Origin: Oxalobacter paraformigenes
GTDB taxonomy: Bacteria > Pseudomonadota > Gammaproteobacteria > Burkholderiales > Burkholderiaceae_D
Length of the DNA stretch: 64,000 nucleotides
Reading direction: 5' to 3'
NCBI RefSeq assembly: GCF_000158475.2
Contig: NZ_KI392031.1
Coordinates: 931,786-995,785 of the forward strand
Both the position numbers and the translations under genes were made by a program. This document shows, one piece after another, positions 17,936 to 27,764 of this stretch. Each line of letters begins with the position of its first letter. Within the stretch, counting starts at the first letter, position 1. Under the pieces are notes generated by a model. The model saw only the letters and a list, made by a program, of their open reading frames with translations. It was not told the DNA's origin and did not search any database.

Positions 17936-18184
17936 ATCCCGCGAAACAGTCTGTTTCGGGTTGAAAATGAAGCCTTATTGTAACCCGAGTCAGGCGCTTC
18001 CCGGCGAATATCCCGCCGGATTCGGGAACAAGAAGGACAAAAAGGGCCAATCAAGGGAAAAACGCCTGTGCGCGGCATGAAAAGCCGGTTTTTGAAAAGC
18101 CGTCATGAACACCCTGGCGCAAACGGCTTGATTAATGAGCCGTCCGGAATAAAATACTTTTCGGAAAGCGCCAAAGGAACGAAC

Positions 18185-18688
18185 ATGAAAGCAAAAATCG
18201 CCAAAACCAATGCCGCGCGCATGCTGGACAAATCGAAAATTCCCTACCGTCTCGTGCCCTACGAAGTCGATGAAAACGATCTCTCGGCAAAACACGTCGC
18301 CGAAGGATTGGGCGAAAACATCGAACAGGTTTTCAAAACCCTCGTTTTGCACGGCGACAGGACAGGCTATCTCGTCTGCGTCGTGCCGGGCGACCATGAA
18401 GTCGATCTGAAAAAAGTCGCCAGAGTCTCCGGCAACAAGAAATGCGAAATGATCGCCGTGAAAGAACTGCTGCCCCTGACCGGCTATATCCGCGGCGGCT
18501 GTTCCCCGGTCGGCATGAAAAAACATTTCCCCACTTTCCTCCACCAGACCATGACGCAATTCGACAGAATCTGGGTCAGCGCCGGCATCCGTGGCCTGCA
18601 AATCGAAATCGCGCCGGCCGATCTGCTAAGGGAAGTGCGGGGAACGCTGGCCGATATCGTTGCGGAAACAGACAACCCGGCGGAATAA
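18185..18688 (+). CDS. ybaK: YbaK/EbsC-family Cys-tRNA(Pro) deacylase
   Basis: YbaK hydrolyses Cys-tRNA(Pro) misformed by prolyl-tRNA synthetase. The 167-residue protein has the family landmarks VFKTLVLHGD with the conserved Lys, LKKVARVSGNKKCEMI and GYIRGGCSPVGMKK. A frame extends upstream to 18068, but ATG 18185 after AAAGGAACG gives the standard N-terminus KTNAARMLDKSKIPY. It is a single-gene unit between gaps. Confidence 0.92.
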   Translation: MKAKIAKTNAARMLDKSKIPYRLVPYEVDENDLSAKHVAEGLGENIEQVFKTLVLHGDRTGYLVCVVPGDHEVDLKKVARVSGNKKCEMIAVKELLPLTGYIRGGCSPVGMKKHFPTFLHQTMTQFDRIWVSAGIRGLQIEIAPADLLREVRGTLADIVAETDNPAE

Positions 18689-19545
18689 AGGGGCGCCCCG
18701 CGTGTATTATGGCGTCGAGGCGTTTGCCGACTGCCTTTTTTCGGGCGACCCGACAGGTCTTGGACTGCCGGAAAAACCGCCGCCCGATTCCCCATGCACC
18801 AAATCGCCGCCGGCAAGCGCTTTCCGAAACCGCGTTTCCCATGAAAGCGGGCGGCAGACACCGCCTGGGACGGTGCATTCCGGAAACGGAACCGGCCGGT
18901 GCGGCCCGTTGGCTGGCGACAAGGCCCATCCTTCAGCAAGCCGGAAACGGCTGCCCGAACAATCGGATCCGGCACCGCTTCCGGCCTTCCGACCGTCACC
19001 CCGCAAGACGGGCTTGACTGGACGGATTGCCTGTTGTGGCCTTCTGCCCTGTCCGGCGCCTGACAGGCTGAAAGACGCGCCGGGCGTAAAAGTGAGGGAA
19101 ACGCGCCGCTTGCGCGGCCTCATCGTTCCGCTTTGAAACGAAGCGGCCGTTGCCGCCCTGAAACCGGACATCGCCAGACCAAAACGCCTGACGGAAACCC
19201 CGGATTTCGCGCTCACGGCCGCCCAAAAACCGACTGACTTCGTTTTCCGCTTTTTCGCCCCGAACGACCGCGTCGATGAAAATTCCGAAAGCGGTTCGTC
19301 CCGCGCCAGCCTGATCCCGTTCCGGGAAAACCCTCGTGGCGGCCCGACCGCTTTCCCCGCGCGGGGGCTGGCCCTGTTGATGCGACAGGGAAGACCGGTG
19401 AAACCGGGGAGGGCGCTCTGCTGCCCCGGGGGCGAAACCGGTTTGCACGCGCTCTTCATCGCCCTGGAAAAGACACTGCAACGGTTTGCCGGACACCGGT
19501 TATAATATCGCCTCGCAACACGGGAAAAACAGGTAACAGACAAGC
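18689..19545. other. intergenic stretch; mntP promoter at the right end
   Basis: About 860 bases. Long stop-free frames run on both strands (one of 282 codons leftward), but their sequences are Arg/Pro/Gly-rich and resemble no family. The right end holds TATAAT at 19501-19506, about 40 bases before mntP, a good -10 box without a clear -35. I looked for a yybP-ykoY manganese riboswitch here and did not find its conserved core. Confidence 0.5.
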
Positions 19546-20127
19546 ATGACGGCACTGGAATTATGGGTACTGGCCATTGGACTGGCTATGGACTGTTTTG
19601 CCGTTTCAGTCACAGGCGGCCTCCTCATGAAACAGCCGAAATGGCCCGTCATCTTCAAAACGGCCTTCCTGTTCGGCCTTTTTCAGGCCCTGATGCCCGC
19701 CCTTGGATGGCTGGGCGGCCATTCGCTCAGCCATCCTATCCGGAGCGTCGATCACTGGGTCGCTTTCGGCCTTCTGGCCTTTCTCGGCATACGCATGTTT
19801 CGCAGCGGATTCAAAACGCCGGAATCGGCGTCGGCCGGCCCCGATTTTTCCAGCAACCGGGTCGTATTCGCGCTGGCGGTGGCGACCAGCCTCGACGCAC
19901 TGGCGGTCGGCGTTTCCCTGGCCTTTCTGGGCGAGAGCTCGCCTGCCGGCATACTGGCCCCCGTCGGCCTTATCGGCGGCATGGCCGCTCTCCTGTCGTT
20001 TGCCGGTTTCACCGGAGGCCTTTTCTTTAACGGGCTGAAAAAATTCAACCCCGAACTGCTGGGCGGCCTGATCCTTTTTGCCATCGGCCTGAAAATATTC
20101 ATACAGCATCTTGTGGAAGGCCTGTAG
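19546..20127 (+). CDS. mntP: manganese efflux pump MntP
   Basis: Inner-membrane exporter that removes excess Mn(II). The 193-residue protein has six predicted membrane helices in two related halves. Each half carries the family's conserved acidic motif: GLAMDCFAVSVTGG near the start and ATSLDALAVGVSLAF in the middle. FKTAFLFGLFQALMPALGW is also typical. It starts at ATG 19546 after ACAGGTAACA, a weak ribosome binding site. It is not part of an operon. Confidence 0.95.
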   Translation: MTALELWVLAIGLAMDCFAVSVTGGLLMKQPKWPVIFKTAFLFGLFQALMPALGWLGGHSLSHPIRSVDHWVAFGLLAFLGIRMFRSGFKTPESASAGPDFSSNRVVFALAVATSLDALAVGVSLAFLGESSPAGILAPVGLIGGMAALLSFAGFTGGLFFNGLKKFNPELLGGLILFAIGLKIFIQHLVEGL

Positions 20128-20599
20128 AGGGAAACCTGTCCCGCAAGATTCCCCAAACGGTTTCTTTTGCGCCGTCCGGACACGTCCCTTGCCGGTGAAG
20201 GGACGATTGCCGGCTTCGCCAGCGCCATTCCGCGCTGCCGCAGGGGCACCAAAAAGAACGGGGAAGCCCGGTTTTCCGCTTTTCATTTCCCGTCTGCCCA
20301 GGCCTTTTGCGGCTCCGGTGTTTCGGGGCCGGACGGATTGACATCAGGCGAGGCGGTTCCGGCAAAAAATCCGGCTCCTTCCGTTTCGTTTTAGGCAAAC
20401 CGGAATCCGGTTTGCCGCCGGAAGAAAACAGCCGTTTGCCTGTCTTCCGGAGCCGGCGCGCCCCATTCCCCGACACGCGGCTTTTCGCGCTCAAAAAACA
20501 CTTTCCGATGAGACAACGCAAAGCAGGAAACCCATTTTCCGGTAAATTCGGATATGCCACTCCAGAAGGCCATTTCCCACCAACCCGACGGATAAAAAC
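20128..20599. other. intergenic stretch without recognised gene
   Basis: About 470 bases, composition like the other long gaps. There is no recognisable gene, RNA or terminator. Confidence 0.5.
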
Positions 20600-21823
20600 A
20601 TGCGAATCAATACAGGGCAGGGCACCATTCCCTTCATCACACTGATCGGTATCTGGTCGATCTCCGCGTTAAACGCCTTGCCGGGGCTGGCTGTCTCCCC
20701 GATTCTCGGCCAGTTGTCGGAAACCTTTCCGCACGCCAGCGAACTGGACTTGCAGATGCTGACCTCCCTGCCATCTTTGATGATCATTCCCTTCGTCATC
20801 CTCTCCGGGAAACTGACCGAAAAAATCAACAATATCCTGCTGCTGCAAATCGGGCTTGGCATCTTCACGCTGTCCGGCATCCTTTACCTAATCTCCGGCA
20901 AGATGTGGCAGCTCATCGCCGTTTCGGCCCTGCTGGGAGTCGGCTCGGGCCTGATCGTTCCGCTTTCCACCGGACTCATTTCCCACTTCTTCGTCGGCGA
21001 CGAACGGGTCAAACAGTTCGGTTACAGTTCGGCCATCACAAACCTGACGCTCGTTATCGCCACCGTCGTGACCGGCTACCTTGCCGAAGTGAACTGGCGC
21101 TGGCCTTTCCTCGTTTACCTGCTTCCGGCCGTTTCCATCGTCTTGTCCTTCTATCTGAAACGCAGCATGGAAAAAGAGGCGGGAACAACCGGCCAAACCA
21201 CCCTCGTTTCAGCCGACAAAAACACCGAAAACACGGTAAAAAGCAAGACCGGCTTCATGGTCGGCAATCTGGTCGAAACCATGCTCCTTTACGGACTGGC
21301 CACCTATCTCGTCATCATCATCAGTTTCAACCTGCCGTTTCTGATGCGGGCCTACCACTTTTCCAGCGGAAACGCCGGCGTCATGATATCCCTGTTCTTT
21401 CTGGCGATCATGCTGCCGGGACTGGCGATGAAACCGATCATCAAACGCCTGAAAGACATTACCCTCTTCACGAGTTTCGTTTTCATCGCCGCCGGGCTGG
21501 CCCTGATCCTGATCGCGCCGACGGAATGGTTCATCGCGCCGGGCTGCATCCTTGCCGGACTGGGCTATGGCGTCATCCAGCCCTGGGTCTATGAAAAGGC
21601 GACGCACATGGCCGTGCCGGAAAAAGTCACGCTGGCGCTGGCTTTCATCATGGCCATGAACTACATCGCCATCCTGATCTGTCCTTTCGTCATCGACTTT
21701 TTCGGATGGATACTGCACCTTCACACGCAACAGTTCCCCTTCGCCTTCAATCTGGCCATCACCGTGGCGATTGCCATCTATGCCTGGATACGCCAGAAAT
21801 CCTTCGTTTTCAGTTCATGGTGA
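20600..21823 (+). CDS. MFS transporter
   Basis: A 407-residue protein with about 12 hydrophobic helices and a charged central loop near 195-215 (KEAGTTGQTT, SADKNTENTVKSK), the usual layout of major facilitator permeases. The first helix pair contains ALPGLAVSPILGQLSETFP. The loop 2-3 segment is degenerate (SGKLTEKINN in place of the usual GxLaDrxGrR). A later helix has GLGYGVIQPWVYE. I cannot name the substrate; such 12-TM exporters often handle drugs or sugars. There is no neighbour that hints at substrate. Confidence 0.87.
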   Translation: MRINTGQGTIPFITLIGIWSISALNALPGLAVSPILGQLSETFPHASELDLQMLTSLPSLMIIPFVILSGKLTEKINNILLLQIGLGIFTLSGILYLISGKMWQLIAVSALLGVGSGLIVPLSTGLISHFFVGDERVKQFGYSSAITNLTLVIATVVTGYLAEVNWRWPFLVYLLPAVSIVLSFYLKRSMEKEAGTTGQTTLVSADKNTENTVKSKTGFMVGNLVETMLLYGLATYLVIIISFNLPFLMRAYHFSSGNAGVMISLFFLAIMLPGLAMKPIIKRLKDITLFTSFVFIAAGLALILIAPTEWFIAPGCILAGLGYGVIQPWVYEKATHMAVPEKVTLALAFIMAMNYIAILICPFVIDFFGWILHLHTQQFPFAFNLAITVAIAIYAWIRQKSFVFSSW

Positions 21824-22070
21824 AAGCGGTTGACGGAAAAAACGCACAGGCGGCAAACGGGCCCCGCAACCTGAAACGGTCACGTGAAAACAGTATGCCG
21901 GCAGACAGGCCTGCCATACCGCGAAACGGGAACGACGGAAGGCAAAACCGTTGTTTTTGCCCTGCGGGAAACCGTTTTTTTTACACGACGATAAACCGCA
22001 AAAGGAGCAAAAGTGCTATGTTTGAAAAGCGAATCATTTTTCAGCTCTCGTTAAAAAGGAACCGGATACT

Positions 22071-22586
22071 ATGAAACGTATGGGATTTGCGCTGACGCTT
22101 GCCGCCGTCCTGCTTCCGCTGGCTTATAAGGCCATCCGGAAGCACCGTTCGACCCGCAAACCGGTCGTCGTTCTCGACATGGATGTGGTCGCCGAACGGT
22201 CCCTGCCGGGACGGGCAGCCGCGCAATACATCAAAACCGTCAGGAACATTCTCCAGCGCAACGTCGAAGAAGTCAGGCTGGCCTATCAGGGACGCGAACA
22301 GACCCCTGAGGCCATACGCGCCATCACGCAGGCCCAGTCCGGCTATCAGCAACAGCTGGCGCTGTACCAGAAAAAACTGGATAACGAAATCGGCGACATC
22401 GTCGGCGCTGCCGTCCGTTCCTGGCTGGCCAAAAACCGGCAGGTGGCCGCCGTCGTCCCCGCCGACGAAACGCTCGGCTACAACAAGAACGCCGACATCA
22501 CCCGGCAAATCATGGCCGAAGTGGACTGGTACAAACCCTCGTTCCCGCCATTGCCGCGCTCCCGGGCAAACCGGAATAGCCTGTAA
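22071..22586 (+). CDS. OmpH/Skp-like periplasmic protein
   Basis: A 171-residue protein with an N-terminal hydrophobic segment (MGFALTLAAVLLPLAYKA) that acts as signal or anchor. A long coiled-coil-prone helix with GREQTPEAIRAITQAQSGYQQQLALYQKKLD follows. The ends VVVLDMDVVAERSLPGRAAA and VVPADETLGYNKNADITRQI match the beta-strand elements of Skp/OmpH chaperones (DxxVV, and the DIT near the C-terminus). The family escorts outer-membrane proteins through the periplasm. It is divergent and not next to bamA, so its role is inferred only from shape. Confidence 0.55.
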   Translation: MKRMGFALTLAAVLLPLAYKAIRKHRSTRKPVVVLDMDVVAERSLPGRAAAQYIKTVRNILQRNVEEVRLAYQGREQTPEAIRAITQAQSGYQQQLALYQKKLDNEIGDIVGAAVRSWLAKNRQVAAVVPADETLGYNKNADITRQIMAEVDWYKPSFPPLPRSRANRNSL

Positions 22587-23739
22587 AAGGAAAAACAGGC
22601 GGAAAACGGAAGAAAAGCCCGGCCTGTCTGAACCGGAATCCTTCCGGTTCATCCTTTTCCGGGCTCTTAAGGGATGCCTCTCCGTCATGGCGGCCATTTG
22701 ACCTTCCACCTTTCCGTTCTTTTCGGGAGGATAAATCCGGCCGGTAAAAAATCCCCGCAAAAACATTCCCGAAACATTCATCCGCCCGTCTCTTTGCCCA
22801 AAAAGAGGCGACAGGCAGCCAGCGGAACACCCTGCCAGCCACGGAAAACCGGCAAGCGGCCAGGCCACGGCAAACCTTTTCCCGCCGTCACCGGCCGATT
22901 TGGCCTTGCCTCCATCGCGGCGGCGACCCGACCGCTTGTTTCAAAAACGTCTGAAAAAGCGGCGGAAACAGAAGCGAAAAGGCAGGCGGGGACACCCTTT
23001 CCGCTGGCCGTGCCGTTTCACCGCAGCTTCCTCATTCCCGGCTGACACTTCTTTCATCGGATACTTCTTTCCATTCCCTAAACGGACAGGCCGGGCCATC
23101 CGGCCTCCTTGTTCCGCCCTTTACAGGAACTTTCGCCAAAGAGCGCCCGTTTTTGTGCCCGCAGGGAACAAACCGGACATCCGGCAACCGGGAGCAAAAA
23201 ACCACACAAAGGTTTTTAGCCTTTCCCGGACTTTTTGCGGGGATTCGTCCCCGCATTCTCCGCTTCCGGGCGTCTCCCTCTCCACTGGCTGCTTTCCAGG
23301 GCAGGGCGCCGCCTTTCCCTTCGGGTTGGCGCCGTTACCATGACAGGCCATTACGCGGCGGCGACATCGGTATCTTTCATATCCAAAACCGCCAGTCCGC
23401 CATGCCGTTTGCGACAGTTGCCGGCCGCCATAAAATGCGACAGGCCGGAACAGTCGATTTTTTTCCCGCGAAAACCGCAAATCTGTTTGAAAAAAGCCGG
23501 GCAACTGTTAGAATCTCCCGTTTTCGGACGGACAGGGCCGCCAGCCGGGTCTGCCGCATGGTGAAACACGCAGGCGTTCCGGTTTTCCGCCGGAACACCG
23601 CCCAAAGGACACGGCCGGTATGACCGGCCGTGTCCGCAAATGACAGGGACGGCAGGACCAGGTCCGCACAGCGAAACGGCGTGCATGCCCGTCCCTTAAC
23701 GTTTCTTTCAAAAGAAGAACCCGACAAAGGAGTGAGAAC
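22587..23739. other. intergenic stretch without recognised gene
   Basis: About 1.15 kb upstream of ppa. Open frames on both strands are short and lack family resemblance. CCGGAAA and TTTCCGG words are frequent. The right end contains the ppa ribosome binding site (AAAGGAG). Confidence 0.5.
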
Positions 23740-24279
23740 ATGAATATCTGGCACGACATCGCCCCCGAACGTGTCAATCCCCAGGATTTCTACGCCGTTA
23801 TCGAAATCCCGAAAGGTTGCAAGGTCAAATACGAGCTCGACAAGGACACCGGCATGCTGCTGATGGATCGCGTCCTCTATACCTCGACCCATTACCCGGC
23901 CAATTACGGTTTCATCCCGAAAACCTATGCCGACGATCACGATCCGCTGGACGTGCTGCTTTTGTGTTCCGAAACGCTTGTGCCGCTTTCCATGGCCCGC
24001 TGCTTTCCCATCGGCGTCATCATGATGGAAGACGGCGGCGAAAAAGACGAAAAAATCATCGCGCTGCCCTACGGCGATCCGACCTACAACAGCTACGAAG
24101 ACATCAGCGAACTGCCGGAACACATCCTGAAAGAAATGTCCCACTTCTTTTCCGTTTACAAGGCGCTGGAAGGCAAGAAAACCTTCATCGAATCCATCAA
24201 GGATCATCACTACGCCGAAGAAATCATCGCCAACTGTATCGAAAAATACAAACAGAAATTTCCCCAGTATTCGAAATAA
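23740..24279 (+). CDS. ppa: inorganic pyrophosphatase (family I)
   Basis: Hydrolyses pyrophosphate in the cytoplasm and so drives biosynthetic reactions. The 179-residue protein is the usual bacterial hexamer-forming length. The active-site motif is DDHDPLDVL, with three acidic metal ligands; the usual small residue in D-x-D-P is His here. Upstream are EIPKGCKVKYE and HYPANYGFIPKT, with catalytic Lys, Glu and Tyr residues. A strong AAAGGAG precedes ATG 23740. After the stop, an 8-bp GCCGGAAA/TTTCCGGC hairpin (24294-24311) without a T run may help termination. Confidence 0.96.
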   Translation: MNIWHDIAPERVNPQDFYAVIEIPKGCKVKYELDKDTGMLLMDRVLYTSTHYPANYGFIPKTYADDHDPLDVLLLCSETLVPLSMARCFPIGVIMMEDGGEKDEKIIALPYGDPTYNSYEDISELPEHILKEMSHFFSVYKALEGKKTFIESIKDHHYAEEIIANCIEKYKQKFPQYSK

Positions 24280-24628
24280 TACAGGAGCCGGGAGCCGGAA
24301 AGTTTTCCGGCCGGTTCTGCCGGTTCCTTCCGCTCCTTGCCGCCCTGCCGGTCGCCGTTCTCCCGCCCGATCCGCTGTAAACCGTTTTCCGCTTCTGCCG
24401 TTGAATTAAAAAACAAACTCTCGACATGGAACAAAAAGCGGAAATGAAAAAAGCCTAGACTTCATCAGGAAAGAAAAGGCGTTTACACACGACTTCTTCA
24501 GGATTGCTTTAAAAAAACAGTCCAATCCGTTGAAAACAGGAACCTTTTTTCAATACAACATTACTGAAGGGCAGGGCGGCGCAACATTTTTCCCGGACAA
24601 GACCGGCGTTTATCGCAGAGGAAAACCC
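24280..24628. other. gap between ppa and the DHA2 transporter
   Basis: About 350 bases. It holds the ppa 3' hairpin and then an AT-richer stretch (24380-24560) that is the likely promoter region of the transporter. No gene is seen. Confidence 0.4.
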
Positions 24629-26068
24629 ATGGCAGACAATCCGACACTCGATCCCAAAACGGCCAAAATCCTGCCCTGGGTCGTCGCTGTCGCCTTTTTC
24701 ATGCAAATGCTTGACGGCACGATTCTGAATACCGCGCTGCCGACCATGGCCAAAGACCTGCACACCAATCCGCTCCAGATGCAGAGCGTGGTTATCGCCT
24801 ACATGCTGACTGTCGCCCTCATCATCCCCGCGTCCGGCTGGCTGGCGGACAAATTCGGCATCAAGCGGATTTTCCTGTTCGCCATCGCGCTTTTCACCCT
24901 CGGGTCGCTCGCCTGCGGCCTGTCGCCCACACTGGATATCATCGTCGCGTGCCGGGTAGTCCAGGGCATCGGTGGCGCGCTGATGGTGCCGGTCGGCCGT
25001 CTGGTCGTCTTGCGGGCCTATCCGCGCGAACAGCTTGTCACCGTTTTGAGCTTCATTACCATACCCGGCCTCATCGGGCCGCTGATCGGGCCGACACTGG
25101 GCGGCTTTCTGGTCGAATACGCCTCATGGCACTGGATTTTCTTCATCAACATCCCTGTGGGCATCATCGGCATCCTCTCCACCCTGAAATACATGCCGCA
25201 GCTGACGCGGGGAGGGGATCTTTTCCCGTTCGACAAAATCGGCTTCATCCTTTTCAGCACCTTCATGCTGACCCTCACCCTCGGGCTGGAAGGCATCGGC
25301 GAACTGCATCTGGCCTATGCCCCGATGGTGCTCCTGATGGTATTCGGGCTGGTCTGTCTGGTCGGCTACGTGCTGTATTCCCGCTATACCTCAAGACCCC
25401 TGTTTTCCCCCGACCTCTTTAAAATCAGGAACTTTTCGGTCGGCATACTCGGCAACCTCTTCGCCCGGCTGGGCAATGGCGCCATGCCGTTTCTGACGCC
25501 GCTCCTTTTGCAAATCGGTCTGGGCTATTCCCCGATGAAAGCGGGGCTTTCCATGATCCCCATGACCGTGGGAGCGCTCATTTCCAAAAGTGCCGCCACC
25601 CGTCTGGTCAACCGCTTCGGCTACCGCCTGATCCTGACCGTCAACACGCTGCTTTTAGGCCTCATGATCGGCCTTTTTTCAACCATCGACAAAACCATGA
25701 ACTACTGGCTCATGATGGCGATCTTCACCGTTTTCGGCATCATCAATTCCCTGCAATTCACCGCGATGAACACCGTCACGCTGGTCGATCTGTCCGACCG
25801 GCAGGCCAGCAGCGGCAACAGCCTGCTCTCCGTCATCATGCAGCTTTCCATGAGCATGGGCGTGGCGATCGCCGCCGCCATCCTGTCCGAATTCACCGGC
25901 GTGGCTTCCCTGACGGCGGCCCGTGACGTCATTGCCGCGTTCGCGAAAACCTTTTTGTGTCTGGGTTTTCTCGCCGCCATTTCCACCGTGATTTTCATCC
26001 ATATCAAACCCGACAGCGGCAAGGTTCCCCCCAAAAACAAACAGCCTCCCGTTCCGGCCGATCATTAA
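24629..26068 (+). CDS. DHA2-family MFS multidrug transporter (MdtD-like)
   Basis: Proton-driven exporter of the 14-helix DHA2 group, 479 aa. It opens KILPWVVAVAFFMQMLDGTILNTALPTMA, the hallmark start with the conserved Asp in helix 1. The loop 2-3 motif GWLADKFGIKRIF and the antiporter motif C region GPLIGPTLGGFLVEYASWHWIF are present. The closest named relative I recognise is MdtD/YegB. A frame runs upstream to 24530, but ATG 24629 after AGAGGAAAA gives the standard N-terminus. The substrate cannot be read from sequence. Confidence 0.9.
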   Translation: MADNPTLDPKTAKILPWVVAVAFFMQMLDGTILNTALPTMAKDLHTNPLQMQSVVIAYMLTVALIIPASGWLADKFGIKRIFLFAIALFTLGSLACGLSPTLDIIVACRVVQGIGGALMVPVGRLVVLRAYPREQLVTVLSFITIPGLIGPLIGPTLGGFLVEYASWHWIFFINIPVGIIGILSTLKYMPQLTRGGDLFPFDKIGFILFSTFMLTLTLGLEGIGELHLAYAPMVLLMVFGLVCLVGYVLYSRYTSRPLFSPDLFKIRNFSVGILGNLFARLGNGAMPFLTPLLLQIGLGYSPMKAGLSMIPMTVGALISKSAATRLVNRFGYRLILTVNTLLLGLMIGLFSTIDKTMNYWLMMAIFTVFGIINSLQFTAMNTVTLVDLSDRQASSGNSLLSVIMQLSMSMGVAIAAAILSEFTGVASLTAARDVIAAFAKTFLCLGFLAAISTVIFIHIKPDSGKVPPKNKQPPVPADH

Positions 26069-26291
26069 ACGCACGGGCCTGGCGCATTCTGGCTACCGTT
26101 TTTGAAGGACAATTCCCCGTCACTGTTGCCAGACGGGAAAATATTGCCACACATCAACCTGAAAACGTATCCATATATTCCAAAATAGGATATAAATACA
26201 GTTTCACCGCAAACCTGTGTTCGGGAATGGCAGAAACCGGAAAAACACGGCAGCCTGTCCGGAAATGTCTGGAAATACCTCGTTTCCCTCT

Positions 26292-27602
26292 ATGGAAAAT
26301 GTTCTTGAAACACTGGTGCTGGCCGATTACGAGATCGTATTCCGGATGGATGGCCGCACCGGAGAATACCGCAAAATACTGGCAAAACCGGCAGTCGGGT
26401 CCCTGTATCCCGACAGCGGCATACTGGGCGATGAAGCCTGCCTGAAATACATGGCGAGCGTTTACCCGAAAGACCGTATCCTGTTACGGACGGAAATGTC
26501 ACCGGAACGCCTCGCCGAAACCGCGAAAACCGGGCACCGGAAAATCGTTTCTTACCGGCGTCGCGATCCCGGCGGCCGGCTGCTTTACCGGAAAGCCGTC
26601 ATCGTTCCCGTGCCGGACAGAACCGGGTTTGTCTGCGCCATCCACGACACGACGGAAGAAATGCGGCTGCGCCGTGAAAACGACCGCAACCTGCGGATGA
26701 AAGACGAAGGCATCCGTTTCATCGTGGAAAACATGTGCGAAAACTTCATTATCGCCGATACCGAAACACACGAATGCACCACCTACACGAACCGCGAGGG
26801 AAACATCAGCTGCAAAAGCCGTTTTGACGAACAAATCGACTGGTTTGCCGAAAACATGGTTGTCCCTGAAGAACGGGCATACTACCGGCGCTATTTCGAC
26901 ATCGACACCCTTACCGGACGGATTGCGGAAGAGGGCATATGCCGCATGACCTGTTCCGTTATCTACAAAAACGACCGGCGCACCTTCGCCATTACCGCCA
27001 CCCTGATCGACGACCCCGGGAAAAATGAAAAACCGCCTTTCCTCTTTTTGTGTGCGCAGGACATCACCTCGATCAAACGGATGAAAGAAACGAACCAGTT
27101 GTTGCTTTTCCACAACCAGCACGACAAGCTGACGGGACTTCTGAACCGGGCCGCGGCAGAAAAGCGGATTCGCGAACAGTTGTATGCCGGTTCCGGGAAG
27201 GCAGGGAACACCTTCATACTGATCGACATCGACCGCTTCAAACACATCAACGACCGCTACGGTCACCTGACCGGAGACGAGGTTCTCCGGCTCATGGGGG
27301 AAAGCATGCGGAAAGTATTCCGCGACAAAGACATCCTGTGCCGCTGGGGAGGGGATGAATTCGTCGTTTTCGTCAGTGGATTCGCCGACGAAAAAGTCAT
27401 GAAAAGCCGCCTGAACATCCTGCGGGAAAAAACAGGAACTTTCCCCGATCAGGCGAACTTTCCCGGCATCACCCTGAGTATCGGCTGCGTTTGCGTCCAT
27501 CGCGAAATCACGTTGAACCGGCTTTTCCTGCTGGCCGACGAAGCCTTGTATGAAGTCAAAAACCACGGCAGGGACGGCATTTCGTTCAAAAGCCTGCCAT
27601 GA
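26292..27602 (+). CDS. diguanylate cyclase, first of a tandem pair
   Basis: Makes cyclic di-GMP. The 436-residue protein has two PAS-like sensor segments (about 8-125 and 135-262) and a C-terminal GGDEF domain. The active site is GGDEF at 353-357. The inhibitory I-site RDKD at 344-347 lies exactly five residues upstream, so product feedback is expected. No membrane helix is visible. A GTG start at 26217 is possible, but ATG 26292 gives the same N-terminus (M-x-N-x-LETLVLxDYE) as the next gene. The two proteins align without gaps up to GGDEF, so they arose by tandem duplication. Confidence 0.92.
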   Translation: MENVLETLVLADYEIVFRMDGRTGEYRKILAKPAVGSLYPDSGILGDEACLKYMASVYPKDRILLRTEMSPERLAETAKTGHRKIVSYRRRDPGGRLLYRKAVIVPVPDRTGFVCAIHDTTEEMRLRRENDRNLRMKDEGIRFIVENMCENFIIADTETHECTTYTNREGNISCKSRFDEQIDWFAENMVVPEERAYYRRYFDIDTLTGRIAEEGICRMTCSVIYKNDRRTFAITATLIDDPGKNEKPPFLFLCAQDITSIKRMKETNQLLLFHNQHDKLTGLLNRAAAEKRIREQLYAGSGKAGNTFILIDIDRFKHINDRYGHLTGDEVLRLMGESMRKVFRDKDILCRWGGDEFVVFVSGFADEKVMKSRLNILREKTGTFPDQANFPGITLSIGCVCVHREITLNRLFLLADEALYEVKNHGRDGISFKSLP

Positions 27603-27764
27603 GTTTGTTACAATACATAAACAGGATGTTTAATCCGGACGAAAAATTCGCCTGTTTTTTGCGGCATCCCCTTTGCCGGGGCTTTTTCGACTGTTTCCTC
27701 CTTCTCCGAACAGGATTGGGGGATTCAATCGGGACAAGCCTCTTTACCGCAAACTCGTACACCT

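Noticed and set aside
19400-19545. yybP-ykoY manganese riboswitch before mntP
   Set aside because: I looked for the conserved core and three-way junction and did not find them.
18707-19555. A 282-codon leftward frame upstream of mntP
   Set aside because: It is Arg/Gly/Ser-rich, unlike any family, and overlaps the mntP start and its promoter.
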